Assembly (NCBI RefSeq): GCF_900102195.1
Contig: NZ_FNBE01000020.1
Span: 85,882 to 149,881 of the forward strand
Source of the DNA: Pseudonocardia oroxyli
GTDB taxonomy: Bacteria > Actinomycetota > Actinomycetes > Mycobacteriales > Pseudonocardiaceae
DNA: 64,000 bases
Reading direction: 5' to 3'
The notes below the pieces were generated by a model. That model was not told the DNA's origin. It saw only the letters and a program-made list of their open reading frames with translations, and did no database searches. The first letter of the stretch is position 1. Every line of letters starts with the position of its first letter. A program made the position numbers and the translations under genes. Below, piece after piece: positions 41,539 through 50,531 of this stretch.

Positions 41539-42171
41539 GTGTCCCAGCCGGCGGCCGAACGCGCCTACGTCCTGACCAAGGAGCTCGTCCTCTCCGGCGA
41601 GCTGCCCGGCGGTCACCTGCTGAGCGAGGGGGACATCGCCGAGCGGCTCGGCGTGAGCCGCACCCCGGTGCGGGAGGCCTTCCTGCGGCTGCAGGCCGAG
41701 GACCTGCTGACGCTGATCCCCAAGCGGGGCGCGGTCGTCGTGCCCGTGCCGCCGGGCGAGGCCGAGGACGTGCTCGACGCCCGCGAGGCGATCGAGTCCG
41801 CCGCCGTGCGCAGGCTGCTGCGGCGCCCGGACCTGGTCCCTGCGGCCGTCGAGCGGCTGCGCGCGGCGCTCGAGGTGCAGCGCGGGCACGCCGAGCGCGG
41901 CGACCTGGCCTCGTTCGCCGAGGCGGACGAGGCCTTCCACCGGACCCTGGTCGAGGCCGGGCGCAACGCGCTCACCCTGCGCTTCTACGCGACCCTCGCC
42001 GACCGGCAGCGCCGGATGAGCGTGCACGCGCTGGGCCCGGTCCCCGCGCGGCTGCCCGAGATCGTCGCCGAGCACGCGGCGCTGATCGACGTCGTCGAGA
42101 GCGGGGACGCGGCGGCCTTCGCGGCCGCGCTGCACGGACACCTCGACCGCACCCACCGGCGCCCCCTGTGA
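41539..42171 (+). CDS. GntR-family regulator (FCD subfamily)
   Basis: A 210-residue regulator. The winged helix has AYVLTKELVLSGELPGGHLL, SEGDIAERLGVSRTPVREAF and LRLQAEDLLTLIPKRGAVV. The helical FCD effector domain contains DAREAIESAAVRRLLRRPDL, EADEAFHRTLVEAGRN and VAEHAALIDVVESGDAAA, whose Asp/His residues normally bind a metal and an acid ligand. Its last codons and stop lie in a family C palindrome that also starts the next gene, so it probably controls that MFS exporter. Confidence 0.9.
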   Translation: MSQPAAERAYVLTKELVLSGELPGGHLLSEGDIAERLGVSRTPVREAFLRLQAEDLLTLIPKRGAVVVPVPPGEAEDVLDAREAIESAAVRRLLRRPDLVPAAVERLRAALEVQRGHAERGDLASFAEADEAFHRTLVEAGRNALTLRFYATLADRQRRMSVHALGPVPARLPEIVAEHAALIDVVESGDAAAFAAALHGHLDRTHRRPL

Positions 42172-42207
42172 GCGGCGATGGTCGCCATGGCGACGATCGC
42201 CGCGCAC
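42168..42207. repeat. Family C palindrome, copy overlapping two genes
   Basis: This 40-nt palindrome, centred on CCATGG, contains GCGATGGTCGCCATGGCGAC and pairs with two mismatched pairs. It has the same core as the perfect copy at 48417. It holds the stop of the GntR gene and the first 13 codons of the MFS gene, so it has been taken into coding sequence. Confidence 0.75.
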
Positions 42208-43361
42208 GAGGGGGGTGGGCGGCGGCCGCGTTCGCGGTGTTCGCCTGCGGCTGGGGCGGCAACCAGTTCACCCCGCTGCTGGTCATGTACCGCGAGGCGG
42301 GCTGGTCGGTGCTGACGGTCGACGCGTTGCTCGGCGCCTACGTCGTCGGGCTGGTGCCGGGGCTGCTGTGCGCGGGGGCGCTGTCGCAGCGCTACGGGCG
42401 CAAGCCGGTGATGGTCGCCGGCACCGTCGCGTCGCTGGTCGCGAGCCTGCTGCTGGCCGTCGGCGGGGTCCCGGCGATCGCCGCCGGCCGGTTCGTCACG
42501 GGCCTGGCGGTGGCGGTCGCGATGGCCGTCGGGTCGACGTGGGTGACCGAGCTGTCCGTGCGGGCCGGCGACTCGGCGGCCACCGGGACCCGCCGCGGCG
42601 CGCTGTGGCTGACCGTGGGGTTCGGGCTCGGCGCGGGCGTGGCCGGGGTGCTCGCGCAGTGGGGGCCGTGGCCCTGGCACCTGCCGTACCTGGTGCACGC
42701 GGTGCTGGCACTCGGCGCGCTGGTCCCGCTGTTCCGGCTGCCGGAGACGCGCGGGTTCGCCGAGCCCGGCCCGCGGTTCACCGAGGTTCGGCACCCGCGG
42801 TTCCGCCGCGTCGTCCTGCCGATGGCGCCGTGGATCTTCGGGTCCGCGGGGGTGGCGTACGCGATCCTGCCGCAGCTGGTGGGGGAGCGGCTGGGGTCGT
42901 GGGGGCTCGCCTACTCGACGCTGCTCACCGTCTGCACCCTCGGGGCGGGCGCGCTGGTGCAGCCCCTGGCCAAGCGCCTCGACCGCCCGACGAGCGCGCG
43001 CGGCGTCCTCGTCGGCATGGTCCTGATGTCCGCCGGGCTGGCGGCGAGCGCGGTCGCGGCGCTGGTGCGCTCACCCGTCGTGGCGCTGGGGGCGGCGGTG
43101 CTGCTCGGCGCGGCCTACGGGATCGCGGTGATCTCGGGCCTGCTGGAGCTGCAGCGGTGGGTGGCGCCGAGCCGGATCGCCGCGCTGACCGGGGTCTACT
43201 ACGCCCTGGCCTACGTCGGGTTCCTGCTCCCGAGCGTCCTCGCCCTGCTCTCGGGGGTGGCGAGCTACCCGGTCCTGCTGGCGGCGCTGGTGGTCGTCGC
43301 CGCCGGGGGCACCGCGATCATCGCCCGGCACTCGCGACGGCACCTCCCGACCCTCACCTGA
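42168..43361 (+). CDS. MFS transporter (12 helices)
   Basis: A 397-residue facilitator: helix 1 AAAAFAVFACGWGGNQFTPL, motif A ALSQRYGRKPVMVAGTVASL, and LGAAYGIAVISGLLELQRWV near the end. GTG 42168 overlaps the GntR stop by 4 nt. With that start, residues 1-13 (MSGDGRHGDDRRA) are palindrome-encoded and hydrophilic. The next in-frame start (GTG 42237) would cut into helix 1. Regulation by the coupled GntR protein is expected. The substrate is unknown. Confidence 0.85.
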   Translation: MSGDGRHGDDRRARGGWAAAAFAVFACGWGGNQFTPLLVMYREAGWSVLTVDALLGAYVVGLVPGLLCAGALSQRYGRKPVMVAGTVASLVASLLLAVGGVPAIAAGRFVTGLAVAVAMAVGSTWVTELSVRAGDSAATGTRRGALWLTVGFGLGAGVAGVLAQWGPWPWHLPYLVHAVLALGALVPLFRLPETRGFAEPGPRFTEVRHPRFRRVVLPMAPWIFGSAGVAYAILPQLVGERLGSWGLAYSTLLTVCTLGAGALVQPLAKRLDRPTSARGVLVGMVLMSAGLAASAVAALVRSPVVALGAAVLLGAAYGIAVISGLLELQRWVAPSRIAALTGVYYALAYVGFLLPSVLALLSGVASYPVLLAALVVVAAGGTAIIARHSRRHLPTLT

Positions 43362-43372
43362 TCTCCCGCGAG

Positions 43373-45037
43373 TCAGCCGAGCCGGAGCTCGTCGTCGGTC
43401 TCGACCCGCGGCTGGTCGGAGGCGGTCCCGTCGTCCCCCCTGCGCAGGCGCTTGGCCGCGGCGAGGCCGGTCGCGCCGGTGCGGGCCAGGGCGTGCAGGG
43501 CGAGGTCGCGGTGCACCGGGTCGTCCGTCCGGGCGAGGAAGCGGGAGAGCTCGTCCGCGGCGGCCGACATGCTGCGGGCGGCGACCCAGGCGTCGAGCTC
43601 GGCCTCGGCGACGGCCGAGCGCACGTCCGCCATCCGCACGCAGACGTACTCGATGTCCTCGTCCGCCAGCTCACCGGGCAGCGGTGCGTGCAGGCCCTGG
43701 TCGATCAGGGTCTCGTGCACCGCCCAGAGCCCCATCGGGGTCAGCGAGACCACCGTCGGGTCCGGGTCCTCGCGCCCGGCCAGCTCGACGAGCCCGTCGA
43801 GCTCGTCGGCGTCGAGCAGCTCGCCGAGCTCGACGGCGCCGAGCAGCTCCAGCGCGTCGAGCAGGGCGGTGACGTCCCGGCGCCAGAGCCGTCCCTCGGC
43901 GTCCCCCGCCAGGTCGTCGACCACGCAGCCGCACGAGTCGTTCACGGCCTCGCGGACGAGCCGGTGGAACAGCTCGACGGGGATCGGCCCGCCGCCCGCG
44001 GCGTAGAGCTCGAGCCAGAGGATCGGGAACGCGTCGGCGAGGGACATGCCGAACAGCGACGGGGCGCCGAACACATCCGTGCCCCCGAGGTGGTCGCCGA
44101 TCCGCCCGACCGAGCCGAACACCCGCCGCCACAGCTCGATCGGCCGATGGAGGTCCTTCGCGGCGCTCTTGACCGGCAGCAGCCTGCCCTGCACCGGGCG
44201 CACCAGCCGGGCGGCCTTGGCCCAGTGCAGCATCAGCGAGGTCTCGGGCAGGTCGGTCGCGGTGCGGGCGGAGTCCCGGTAGAGCTGGTCCAGCCCGAGG
44301 ACGTCGGCGAGGGCCAGCGCGTCGGCCAGGTGCAGCCGTCCGTCCCGGGTCAGCCTGCGGCCGGCCCGCACCCAGCGGGTGAGCGCCCGCAGCTGCTCCA
44401 GCGCGACGCTCGACCGCGCGGCCTCGACCATCTCCGCGGCGGTGGGCAGCAGGACCGGGGGGAGCTCGGGGGCGGGGGTCTGCCTGCGCGGGGCCTGCTC
44501 CTCGCGGCGGGTGATCTCGGCGAGGGCGGCGCGGTCGATGTCCACCTCGCCCGAGCGGGCGCGGTCCAGGAACCGCTGCACACCGCGGGGGTCGGCCGGG
44601 TCGACGCCGTGGCGGCGCAGCTGCACGCCCCAGAACTTGCCGAGGTCGTAGTTGCGCTCGTCGGCGATGCCGTCGAGCAGGGCGGGGGTCGAGTCGCGGA
44701 CCTGCGCGTGCAGCTCCGCGCGCGAGGACGAGCGCGGGTCCAGCCCGTCGTGGTCGGCGAGGAAGTCGATCAGGGCGTGGAACGCCTCGGGGACCTCGTC
44801 GGCGTCGAGCACCGTGACGTGGCGGGGGAACCACATGCCGAGGGCGTCGGCGATGTGCGCGCGGGTCCAGCGGCCGAGCCTGCGGTCCAGCGCGTACTTG
44901 TAGTCGAGGGCGGCGGCGACCAGGAAGACGTCGGCGGAGACCCGCCTGCGGCGCGCCCAGACGAGGAACGCATCCACCAGCCGGTCCCGGGCTCCGGCGT
45001 ATCCCTGGTCGTCACCGGGGGCGAACACGAGACGCAT
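43373..45037 (-). CDS. Large hypothetical protein
   Basis: A 554-residue soluble acidic protein of no family I can name. It begins MRLVFAPGDDQGYAGARDRL. Notable segments are ALDYKYALDRRLGRWTRAHI, NDSCGCVVDDLAGDAEGRLW (with a CGC pair), LTPMGLWAVHETLIDQGLHA, and a C-terminal helical part (DDPVHRDLALHALARTGATG) reminiscent of a HEAT-type repeat. GTG 45058 is an alternative start. No partner gene is clear: MFS lies 11 nt away convergently, and a BCCT gene lies upstream. Confidence 0.75.
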   Translation of the reverse strand: MRLVFAPGDDQGYAGARDRLVDAFLVWARRRRVSADVFLVAAALDYKYALDRRLGRWTRAHIADALGMWFPRHVTVLDADEVPEAFHALIDFLADHDGLDPRSSSRAELHAQVRDSTPALLDGIADERNYDLGKFWGVQLRRHGVDPADPRGVQRFLDRARSGEVDIDRAALAEITRREEQAPRRQTPAPELPPVLLPTAAEMVEAARSSVALEQLRALTRWVRAGRRLTRDGRLHLADALALADVLGLDQLYRDSARTATDLPETSLMLHWAKAARLVRPVQGRLLPVKSAAKDLHRPIELWRRVFGSVGRIGDHLGGTDVFGAPSLFGMSLADAFPILWLELYAAGGGPIPVELFHRLVREAVNDSCGCVVDDLAGDAEGRLWRRDVTALLDALELLGAVELGELLDADELDGLVELAGREDPDPTVVSLTPMGLWAVHETLIDQGLHAPLPGELADEDIEYVCVRMADVRSAVAEAELDAWVAARSMSAAADELSRFLARTDDPVHRDLALHALARTGATGLAAAKRLRRGDDGTASDQPRVETDDELRLG

Positions 45038-45058
45038 CGCGGACCACTTTCTCAGCAC

Positions 45059-45094
45059 CGCGGGCGCCCACCCTCGAGGGGGTGGGCGCCCGCG
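45059..45094. terminator. Terminator hairpin after the BCCT transporter gene
   Basis: CGCGGGCGCCCACCC (45059-45073) and GGGTGGGCGCCCGCG (45080-45094) form a perfect 15-bp stem with a 6-nt loop. It lies 38 nt past the stop of the minus-strand BCCT gene and just before the start of the next minus-strand gene. Confidence 0.8.
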
Positions 45095-45132
45095 TGTGGA
45101 GGTGATGCGGTAGGTCGGCTCGGTCGGTCAGG

Positions 45133-46881
45133 TCACTGCTTGGGCTCGCCCGGCAGGACGGTGCCCTTCGCCGTGTCGTCCGCCTGGACGAGCGGCTTGA
45201 CGTTGAGGATGAACTCGCCGTCGTGCTCCTTGAGCCCGTAGTCCACGGCCTGCTCGACGGCCTCCTGCGCCCGGTCCTCCTTGCGGATGAGCGGGTCGCT
45301 GCGCAGGTCCTTGTAGAGCGACACGCACAGCAGCACCATCACGATCACGAACGGCAGCGCCATGATGATCGTGATGTTCTGGATGCCGGACAGCGCGTCC
45401 GACCCGCCGACCAGCAGCATCACCGCCGCGATGGCGCCCATCACCGCGCCCCAGAAGATCACGATGCCGCGGCTGGGCTCGATGGAGCCCTTCTGCGAGA
45501 TCGTGCCCATCACCACCGAGGCCGCGTCGGCACCGGAGACGAAGAAGATCGCCACCAGCAGCATCGCGATCACGGCGAGGATGCTGCCCAGCGGGTAGGA
45601 CTGCAGCAGCCCGAAGAGCTGTCCCTCGGTGCTCGCCGACGCCAGGTCGTTGCCCTCCTGCTGCGCGGAGATCGCCGCGCCGCCGAAGATCGCGAACCAG
45701 ATGAGCGAGACGATGCTCGGGATCAGGATGACGCCGGTGATGAACTGCTTGATCGTCCGGCCGCGGGAGATGCGCGCGATGAACATGCCGACGAACGGCG
45801 TCCAGGAGATCCACCAGGCCCAGTAGAAGACCGTCCAGCTCTGCAGCCACTCGGCCGTCTCGGGGCCGTCGGCGCCGGTGCGGGCGGCCATCGACGCCAG
45901 GTCGGCGAGGTAGTGGCCGACGGCGCCGGGCAGCAGGTTGAGGATCAGCACGGTCGGGCCGACGACGAACACGAAGAACGCGAGGACGGCCGCGAGCACC
46001 ATGTTGACGTTGCTCAGCAGCTGGATGCCCTTGGCCACGCCGGACACCGCCGAGGCGATGAAGCAGATGGTCAGCACCACGATGATCGCGACGAGCAGCC
46101 CGGTGCCCGGGTTGTCCATCCAGCCGCCCGCCTCGAGCCCGCCGCCGATCTGCAGCGCGCCCAGGCCGAGCGAGGCCGCGGAGCCGAACAGGGTGGCGAA
46201 GATGGCGAAGATGTCGATCGCCTTGCCGAGCCCGCCCTGCGTGCGGCGGGTGCCGAGCAGCGGCGCGAACGCCGCGGAGATCAGCTGGCTGCGGCCCTTG
46301 CGGAAGGTGCCGTAGGCGATCGCCAACCCGACGACGGCGTAGATCGACCACGGGTGCAGCGTCCAGTGGAACAGCGTGGTCGCCATCGCCGCGTCGAGCG
46401 CCTGCGGGCTGCCCGCGACGGCGCCGGAACCCGGCGGCGGGGAGGTGAAGAAGGCGAGCGGCTCGGCGACGCCGTAGAACATCAGGCCGATGCCCATGCC
46501 CGCGGAGAACATCATCGCGACCCAGGAGGACGTCCGGAACTCCGGAGCCTCGTCGTCTCGCCCGAGCGGGATCTTGCCGTAGCGGCTCGCGGCCAGGTAG
46601 ATCGCGAACACGACGAAGGCGGAGGCGGTCAGGATGAAGAACCAGCCGCCCGCGGACATGATGCCGCCCAGGACCGCGCTCGCGACCGCCGACAGGCTCT
46701 CGGTGCCGACGATGCCCCAGACGATGAACGCGACGACGAGCGCCGCGGCCACGCCGAACACCACCTTGTCGGTCGACTGCCGCCGGTCCGCGGCGCCCGC
46801 ACCCTCGGTGACGGCCTCGGGGGCGGGCGGTTCCTCGGGGTCGGTCCCGGAGCCGCCGGTGGTGGGTTCCTTCAGTGTCAT
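45133..46881 (-). CDS. BCCT-family betaine/carnitine/choline transporter
   Basis: A 582-residue transporter with 12 helices and a long charged C-terminal tail that may sense osmolarity. The family signature around helix 8 is visible as WTVFYWAWWISWTPFVGMFI, with ARISRGRTIKQF after it. The Trp-rich region in helix 4 is seen as LFHWTLHPWSIYAVVGLAIA. It would import compatible solutes using Na+ or H+. It is a single-gene unit with its own terminator; the 201 nt upstream show no recognised site. Confidence 0.93.
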   Translation of the reverse strand: MTLKEPTTGGSGTDPEEPPAPEAVTEGAGAADRRQSTDKVVFGVAAALVVAFIVWGIVGTESLSAVASAVLGGIMSAGGWFFILTASAFVVFAIYLAASRYGKIPLGRDDEAPEFRTSSWVAMMFSAGMGIGLMFYGVAEPLAFFTSPPPGSGAVAGSPQALDAAMATTLFHWTLHPWSIYAVVGLAIAYGTFRKGRSQLISAAFAPLLGTRRTQGGLGKAIDIFAIFATLFGSAASLGLGALQIGGGLEAGGWMDNPGTGLLVAIIVVLTICFIASAVSGVAKGIQLLSNVNMVLAAVLAFFVFVVGPTVLILNLLPGAVGHYLADLASMAARTGADGPETAEWLQSWTVFYWAWWISWTPFVGMFIARISRGRTIKQFITGVILIPSIVSLIWFAIFGGAAISAQQEGNDLASASTEGQLFGLLQSYPLGSILAVIAMLLVAIFFVSGADAASVVMGTISQKGSIEPSRGIVIFWGAVMGAIAAVMLLVGGSDALSGIQNITIIMALPFVIVMVLLCVSLYKDLRSDPLIRKEDRAQEAVEQAVDYGLKEHDGEFILNVKPLVQADDTAKGTVLPGEPKQ

Positions 46882-47082
46882 CCGTGGCCTCCCGCGTGGC
46901 GCGGGGTCCCCCTCACAGGTCTCGAAGCGGAACGTGAGCCGTCACCATCAGCCCGGAGAGGGCGCACGTCAACCGCTGCGCCCGATTCCGTTTCGCGGTG
47001 CGCGATAGGTTGCGCAGAGTGCGTACCAGCGTGAATGGACTCGGCCAGCCGGATGAGCGGGGCCGGGATCGTTACGTGAACG

Positions 47083-48396
47083 TCACGGCGCGTGCCACCC
47101 GCGCGGATCGACGTGGCCGGGGACGGGTGCTTGCGGGTCGTAGGGCGTGCGGGTGAACACGAACGTCGCCAGGTTCAGCGAGTCCCCCTCGACGCGCAGC
47201 GTCTCGCCCGCGAAGTAGCCCTCGAGGCCGATCCAGGTGCCGTCGGGCCCGGGCCGGAAGCGCGAGCTGCGGCCCGGCCGCCCGAGCCCCCCGAGGTGCA
47301 GGAGGCCGCCGGGGACGGCGCGCAGGACGTAGGGCGACGGACCCCAGAACCAGGGGCCGAGCAGCGCGACCGGGACCGGGGACGGGGCGGGCCGCCACGG
47401 CGCGACGACGGTCGGTTCGTGCGTCCGCAGGTCGGCGAGCAGCCCGGCGGGCAGGCCGCCGTCGAGCCCGGATGTGACGTTGGCCAGCGCGAGCGCGGCG
47501 ATGCCGTCCTCGCGGTCCGCCCACAGCCCGGCCAGGAACCCCGGCATCGAGCCCCCGTGCCCGACGAGCGTGTGCCCGTCGACCCGCTGGACCTGCACCC
47601 CCAGCCCGTACGACGTCCAGTTCGGACCGGAGACGTCCACACCGGCCGGGACGGTCATCTCCTCGATCGTCGCCGGGTCGAGGACACCGCCGCCGTCGCC
47701 GAGCAGGAAGGCGCCGAGCCTGCCGAGGTCCGCCGCGGTGGCCCACAGCTGCCCCGCGGCGGCCATGGCGCCCGCGTGGTGCTCGGGCTCGACCAGCAGC
47801 TCGTCGGACCAGGGGTGCACCGCGTAGCCCTGCGCGGCGCGGCCGCTCGGCCGTGGGGTGGTGCGGTGCATCCCCAGGGGGTGCAGCACCTCGTCCCGGG
47901 CGACCTCGTCCCAGGTGCGGCCGCGGGCCCGCCCGACCAGCTCACCGAGCAGCCCGAAGCCCAGGTTGGAGTAGTGGAAGCGGCGCCCGGCGGGCAGGAC
48001 GCGGTCCGCCGCGGACAGCGGGAGCTCGGCGCCGGGGGTCCGCTCCCACCATTCGCCCGGGCTCTCGCTGGTGACACCGCCGGTGTGGGACAACAGCTGG
48101 GTCAGCGTCCGGTCGCCGACGGACGTGCCCGGCAGGTGCTGCTCCAGGGTGTCGGAGAGGTCGAGGAGCCCCTCGTCCCGCAGCCGCAGCACGGTGATCG
48201 CGCAGACGGTCTTGGAGATCGACCCGAGCCGGTACTGGACGTCGTCGGCGGGGTCCTCGACCGCCCCGCGCCCGGCGGACCAGGCGAGGCCGCCGCCGCG
48301 GACCACCCCGGCCACGACCGAGGGACACCGCCCGTCCCGCTGGGCCCGCGCCGTCCGGGCGAGCAGGACACGTTCCGTGGAGGGGAGCAGCGCCAT
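47083..48396 (-). CDS. Beta-lactamase-fold serine hydrolase (class C-like)
   Basis: A 437-residue penicillin-binding-protein/esterase-type hydrolase. The SxxK motif is GSISKTVCAITVLRLRDEG (Ser near 58), the YxN motif HYSNLGFGLLGELVG (near 142), and the third motif GHGGSMPGFLAGL. The C-terminal 100 residues form an extra domain. No signal peptide is seen, so it is probably cytoplasmic, like EstB-type esterases and D-aminopeptidases. It is followed by no partner gene; its 5' side meets a family C palindrome. Confidence 0.87.
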   Translation of the reverse strand: MALLPSTERVLLARTARAQRDGRCPSVVAGVVRGGGLAWSAGRGAVEDPADDVQYRLGSISKTVCAITVLRLRDEGLLDLSDTLEQHLPGTSVGDRTLTQLLSHTGGVTSESPGEWWERTPGAELPLSAADRVLPAGRRFHYSNLGFGLLGELVGRARGRTWDEVARDEVLHPLGMHRTTPRPSGRAAQGYAVHPWSDELLVEPEHHAGAMAAAGQLWATAADLGRLGAFLLGDGGGVLDPATIEEMTVPAGVDVSGPNWTSYGLGVQVQRVDGHTLVGHGGSMPGFLAGLWADREDGIAALALANVTSGLDGGLPAGLLADLRTHEPTVVAPWRPAPSPVPVALLGPWFWGPSPYVLRAVPGGLLHLGGLGRPGRSSRFRPGPDGTWIGLEGYFAGETLRVEGDSLNLATFVFTRTPYDPQAPVPGHVDPRGWHAP

Positions 48397-48416
48397 GATC
48401 GGAGCCTACGACCCCT

Positions 48417-48458
48417 CGTGAGTGGCGATCGTCGCCATGGCGACGATCGCCACTCACG
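48417..48458. terminator. Perfect 42-bp palindrome (family C)
   Basis: Every base from 48417 to 48458 is mirrored: the half-site CGTGAGTGGCGATCGTCGCC meets its complement at a central AT. A related copy is at 42168-42207. It lies between the start of the beta-lactamase-fold gene and the end of the DUF2207-like gene, both on the minus strand, so it can terminate the latter. It may also be a protein-binding site. Confidence 0.8.
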
Positions 48459-48495
48459 GGGTGGGGTGACGCGGTGCTCGACCGGAGTGGGGCGG

Positions 48496-49887
48496 TCAGG
48501 GCGTTCGTGGGGCGCCGGTGCGGTAGCGGGACGGGGTGAGGATCTCGGCCGCGTGGACCCAGCCGACACGGCGGGAGACCGTCGCCCGGATCTCGTCGCC
48601 CTCCGTCAGCTGCTCCCAGCGCTCGGCGGTCGTGCCGAAGGCGCGGACGGTGCGGGAGCGTCCGTCGTCGAGCGCGACGTAGTGGTCGTAGGTCGTGCGG
48701 TTCTCGTTCTGCGAGCGGACCCGGCGCCGCAGCCGCACGACCTGCCCCTCGACCACCCCGCGTCCGCCCACGTCGAGCAGCAGCCCCACCAGCGGCACAC
48801 CCACGACCAGCAGCGCGCCGAGCAGCCCCACCAGCTCGGGCGGCACCGGGACGTCCAGGAACGCGCGGAGCAGGATTCCGATGAGGAACGCGACACCCCA
48901 CGACGGGATCGCCGCGATCGCGAGCCTGCCGAGCAGGTGCAGGGGTGCGCGCCCCCAGAAGAACCGCCCCCACGGGCCGGGCCCGCGGTAGTCGACCCGG
49001 ACCACGTGCCACATCCCGCCCCGGTCGGACCAGGCGCGGGAGTCGTCCGCCGGGATGGCGACCGGCAGCCCCGCGACGGCCCGCCCCGCGACCCCGAGCG
49101 CCGCCGCGTAGGCGAGCGGGCGACCCCAGATCGTCACCGCGGCGGCGGGCGCCTCCGCGAACCGGGCGCCCGCGAGGTGCTCGCGCACGCCGAGCCAGCG
49201 GGAGGCGGCCGCTCCGCCCGCGTCGGTGCCGCACTCCCGGTCGAGCCGCGTGACCAGGGCGGAGAGCAGGGCGAACGTGAGCACCGCCCCGCCGGCGAAC
49301 GGGCCGAGCGGGCCGTCGGACCCGGAGCGGGCGGCCGCGGCGGCGAACCCCACCGCCGCCATGGGGACCGCCCCCGCGCCGAGCAGCAGCAGGCGCTGCG
49401 CGCGGCTCCACCGCGGCCGGGACAGACCCGCCGCGCGCGCCTCGGCGATCACCGCCTTCCCGAACGCCCGCCACCAGGGCCCGAGACTGCGGGCCCCCTC
49501 CGCGAGCGCCCCGGTGGCGACCACGCCGTCCGCGGTGGCGAGGGTGCGGACGTGGTCGAGGACCAGCTGCTCGTAGGGCGCGAGGTCCGGCTCGCCCCGC
49601 GCCGGGTCCCGGCGGCCGAGCCGGACCAGGGCCAGCTCGGGCCCGATCTCCTCGATCGTGACCACCCGCCGGGCGGCGAGGTCGAGCAGCGTCGCCGAGG
49701 CCGCCTCGTCCGACAGCACCCAGCCACCGGTCAGCAGGTCGACGACGGCGGGGGACTGCGGTCCGAGTGCCGCGGTCGCCGGGCCCGGCCGGACCGCGGG
49801 TCCCCGTGTGGCGGCGAGGACGACGCCGAGCAGCAGGAACCACGCGCCGACGGCGACCGCGGCCCCGACCAGGGTCAGGACCGTCAC
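48496..49887 (-). CDS. DUF2207-like membrane protein
   Basis: A 463-residue membrane protein. The first helix (LTLVGAAVAVGAWFLLLGVV) is followed by a cytoplasmic region with LSDEAASATLLDLAARRVVT, the winged-helix-like element common in DUF2207/YciQ proteins. Two helices near 195-240, two more near 345-395 and a C-terminal OB-like region (VSRRVGWVHAAEILTPSRYR) follow. DUF2207 genes usually sit beside lemA, as here. GTG 49887 overlaps the lemA stop by 4 nt. Function is unknown. Confidence 0.78.
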   Translation of the reverse strand: MTVLTLVGAAVAVGAWFLLLGVVLAATRGPAVRPGPATAALGPQSPAVVDLLTGGWVLSDEAASATLLDLAARRVVTIEEIGPELALVRLGRRDPARGEPDLAPYEQLVLDHVRTLATADGVVATGALAEGARSLGPWWRAFGKAVIAEARAAGLSRPRWSRAQRLLLLGAGAVPMAAVGFAAAAARSGSDGPLGPFAGGAVLTFALLSALVTRLDRECGTDAGGAAASRWLGVREHLAGARFAEAPAAAVTIWGRPLAYAAALGVAGRAVAGLPVAIPADDSRAWSDRGGMWHVVRVDYRGPGPWGRFFWGRAPLHLLGRLAIAAIPSWGVAFLIGILLRAFLDVPVPPELVGLLGALLVVGVPLVGLLLDVGGRGVVEGQVVRLRRRVRSQNENRTTYDHYVALDDGRSRTVRAFGTTAERWEQLTEGDEIRATVSRRVGWVHAAEILTPSRYRTGAPRTP

Positions 49888-50447
49888 GAGAACCGCACGG
49901 CGACCGGACCGCGCTCCTCGTCGGGGGCGGTGAAGTACTCGCGGACCCGGAACCCGGTGACCCCCGCGACGAGGGCCGTCGGCACCGTCTGGACGGCGTT
50001 GTTGTAGCCGAGCACGGCGTCGTTGTAGTACTGCCGCGCGTAGGCGATGCGGTTCTCGGTGTCGGAGAGCTCGGCCTGCAGGTCGGCGAAGTTCCGCCCG
50101 GCCTGCAGCTGCGGGTAGGCCTCGGCGACCGCGAACAGACTGCGCAGCGCCCCGGTGAGCCGGTTCTCGGCGGCGGCCTGGGCGGCCGGGCCGGTCGCGG
50201 AGACGGCGGCGGAACGGGCGGCGGTCACGGCGTCGAGGGTCTGCCGCTCGTGGGCGGCGTACCCCTTCACCGTCTCCACCAGGTTGGGGATCAGCTCGTG
50301 CCTGCGGCGCAGCTGGACGTCGATCTGCGCCCAGGCGTTGTCGACCGCGTTGCGCGAGGTGACGAGCCGGTTGTACATGCCGACCAGCAGCACGGCGAGC
50401 AGGATGAGGACGACGACGATGACGAGCACGACGATCAGCGCGGACAT
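49884..50447 (-). CDS. LemA-family membrane-anchored protein
   Basis: A 187-residue LemA protein: one N-terminal membrane helix, then the family block MYNRLVTSRNAVDNAWAQID, VQLRRRHELIPNLVETVKGY and a long helical bundle ending with DTENRIAYARQYYNDAVLGY and NNAVQTVPTALVAGVTGF. The bulk is expected outside the membrane. ATG 50447 has GGAG 5 nt upstream; a start 6 nt earlier is possible. It is coupled with the DUF2207-like gene. LemA's role is unknown; a membrane-stress link is often proposed. Confidence 0.9.
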   Translation of the reverse strand: MSALIVVLVIVVVLILLAVLLVGMYNRLVTSRNAVDNAWAQIDVQLRRRHELIPNLVETVKGYAAHERQTLDAVTAARSAAVSATGPAAQAAAENRLTGALRSLFAVAEAYPQLQAGRNFADLQAELSDTENRIAYARQYYNDAVLGYNNAVQTVPTALVAGVTGFRVREYFTAPDEERGPVAVRFS

Positions 50448-50531
50448 CAGCACTCCGGGGGCGAAGGGGACTCCGAGGCAGGAGCAACGAGCGGGTCGAT
50501 CACTGACACCGGCGCCCCCGACGCCACCCGG

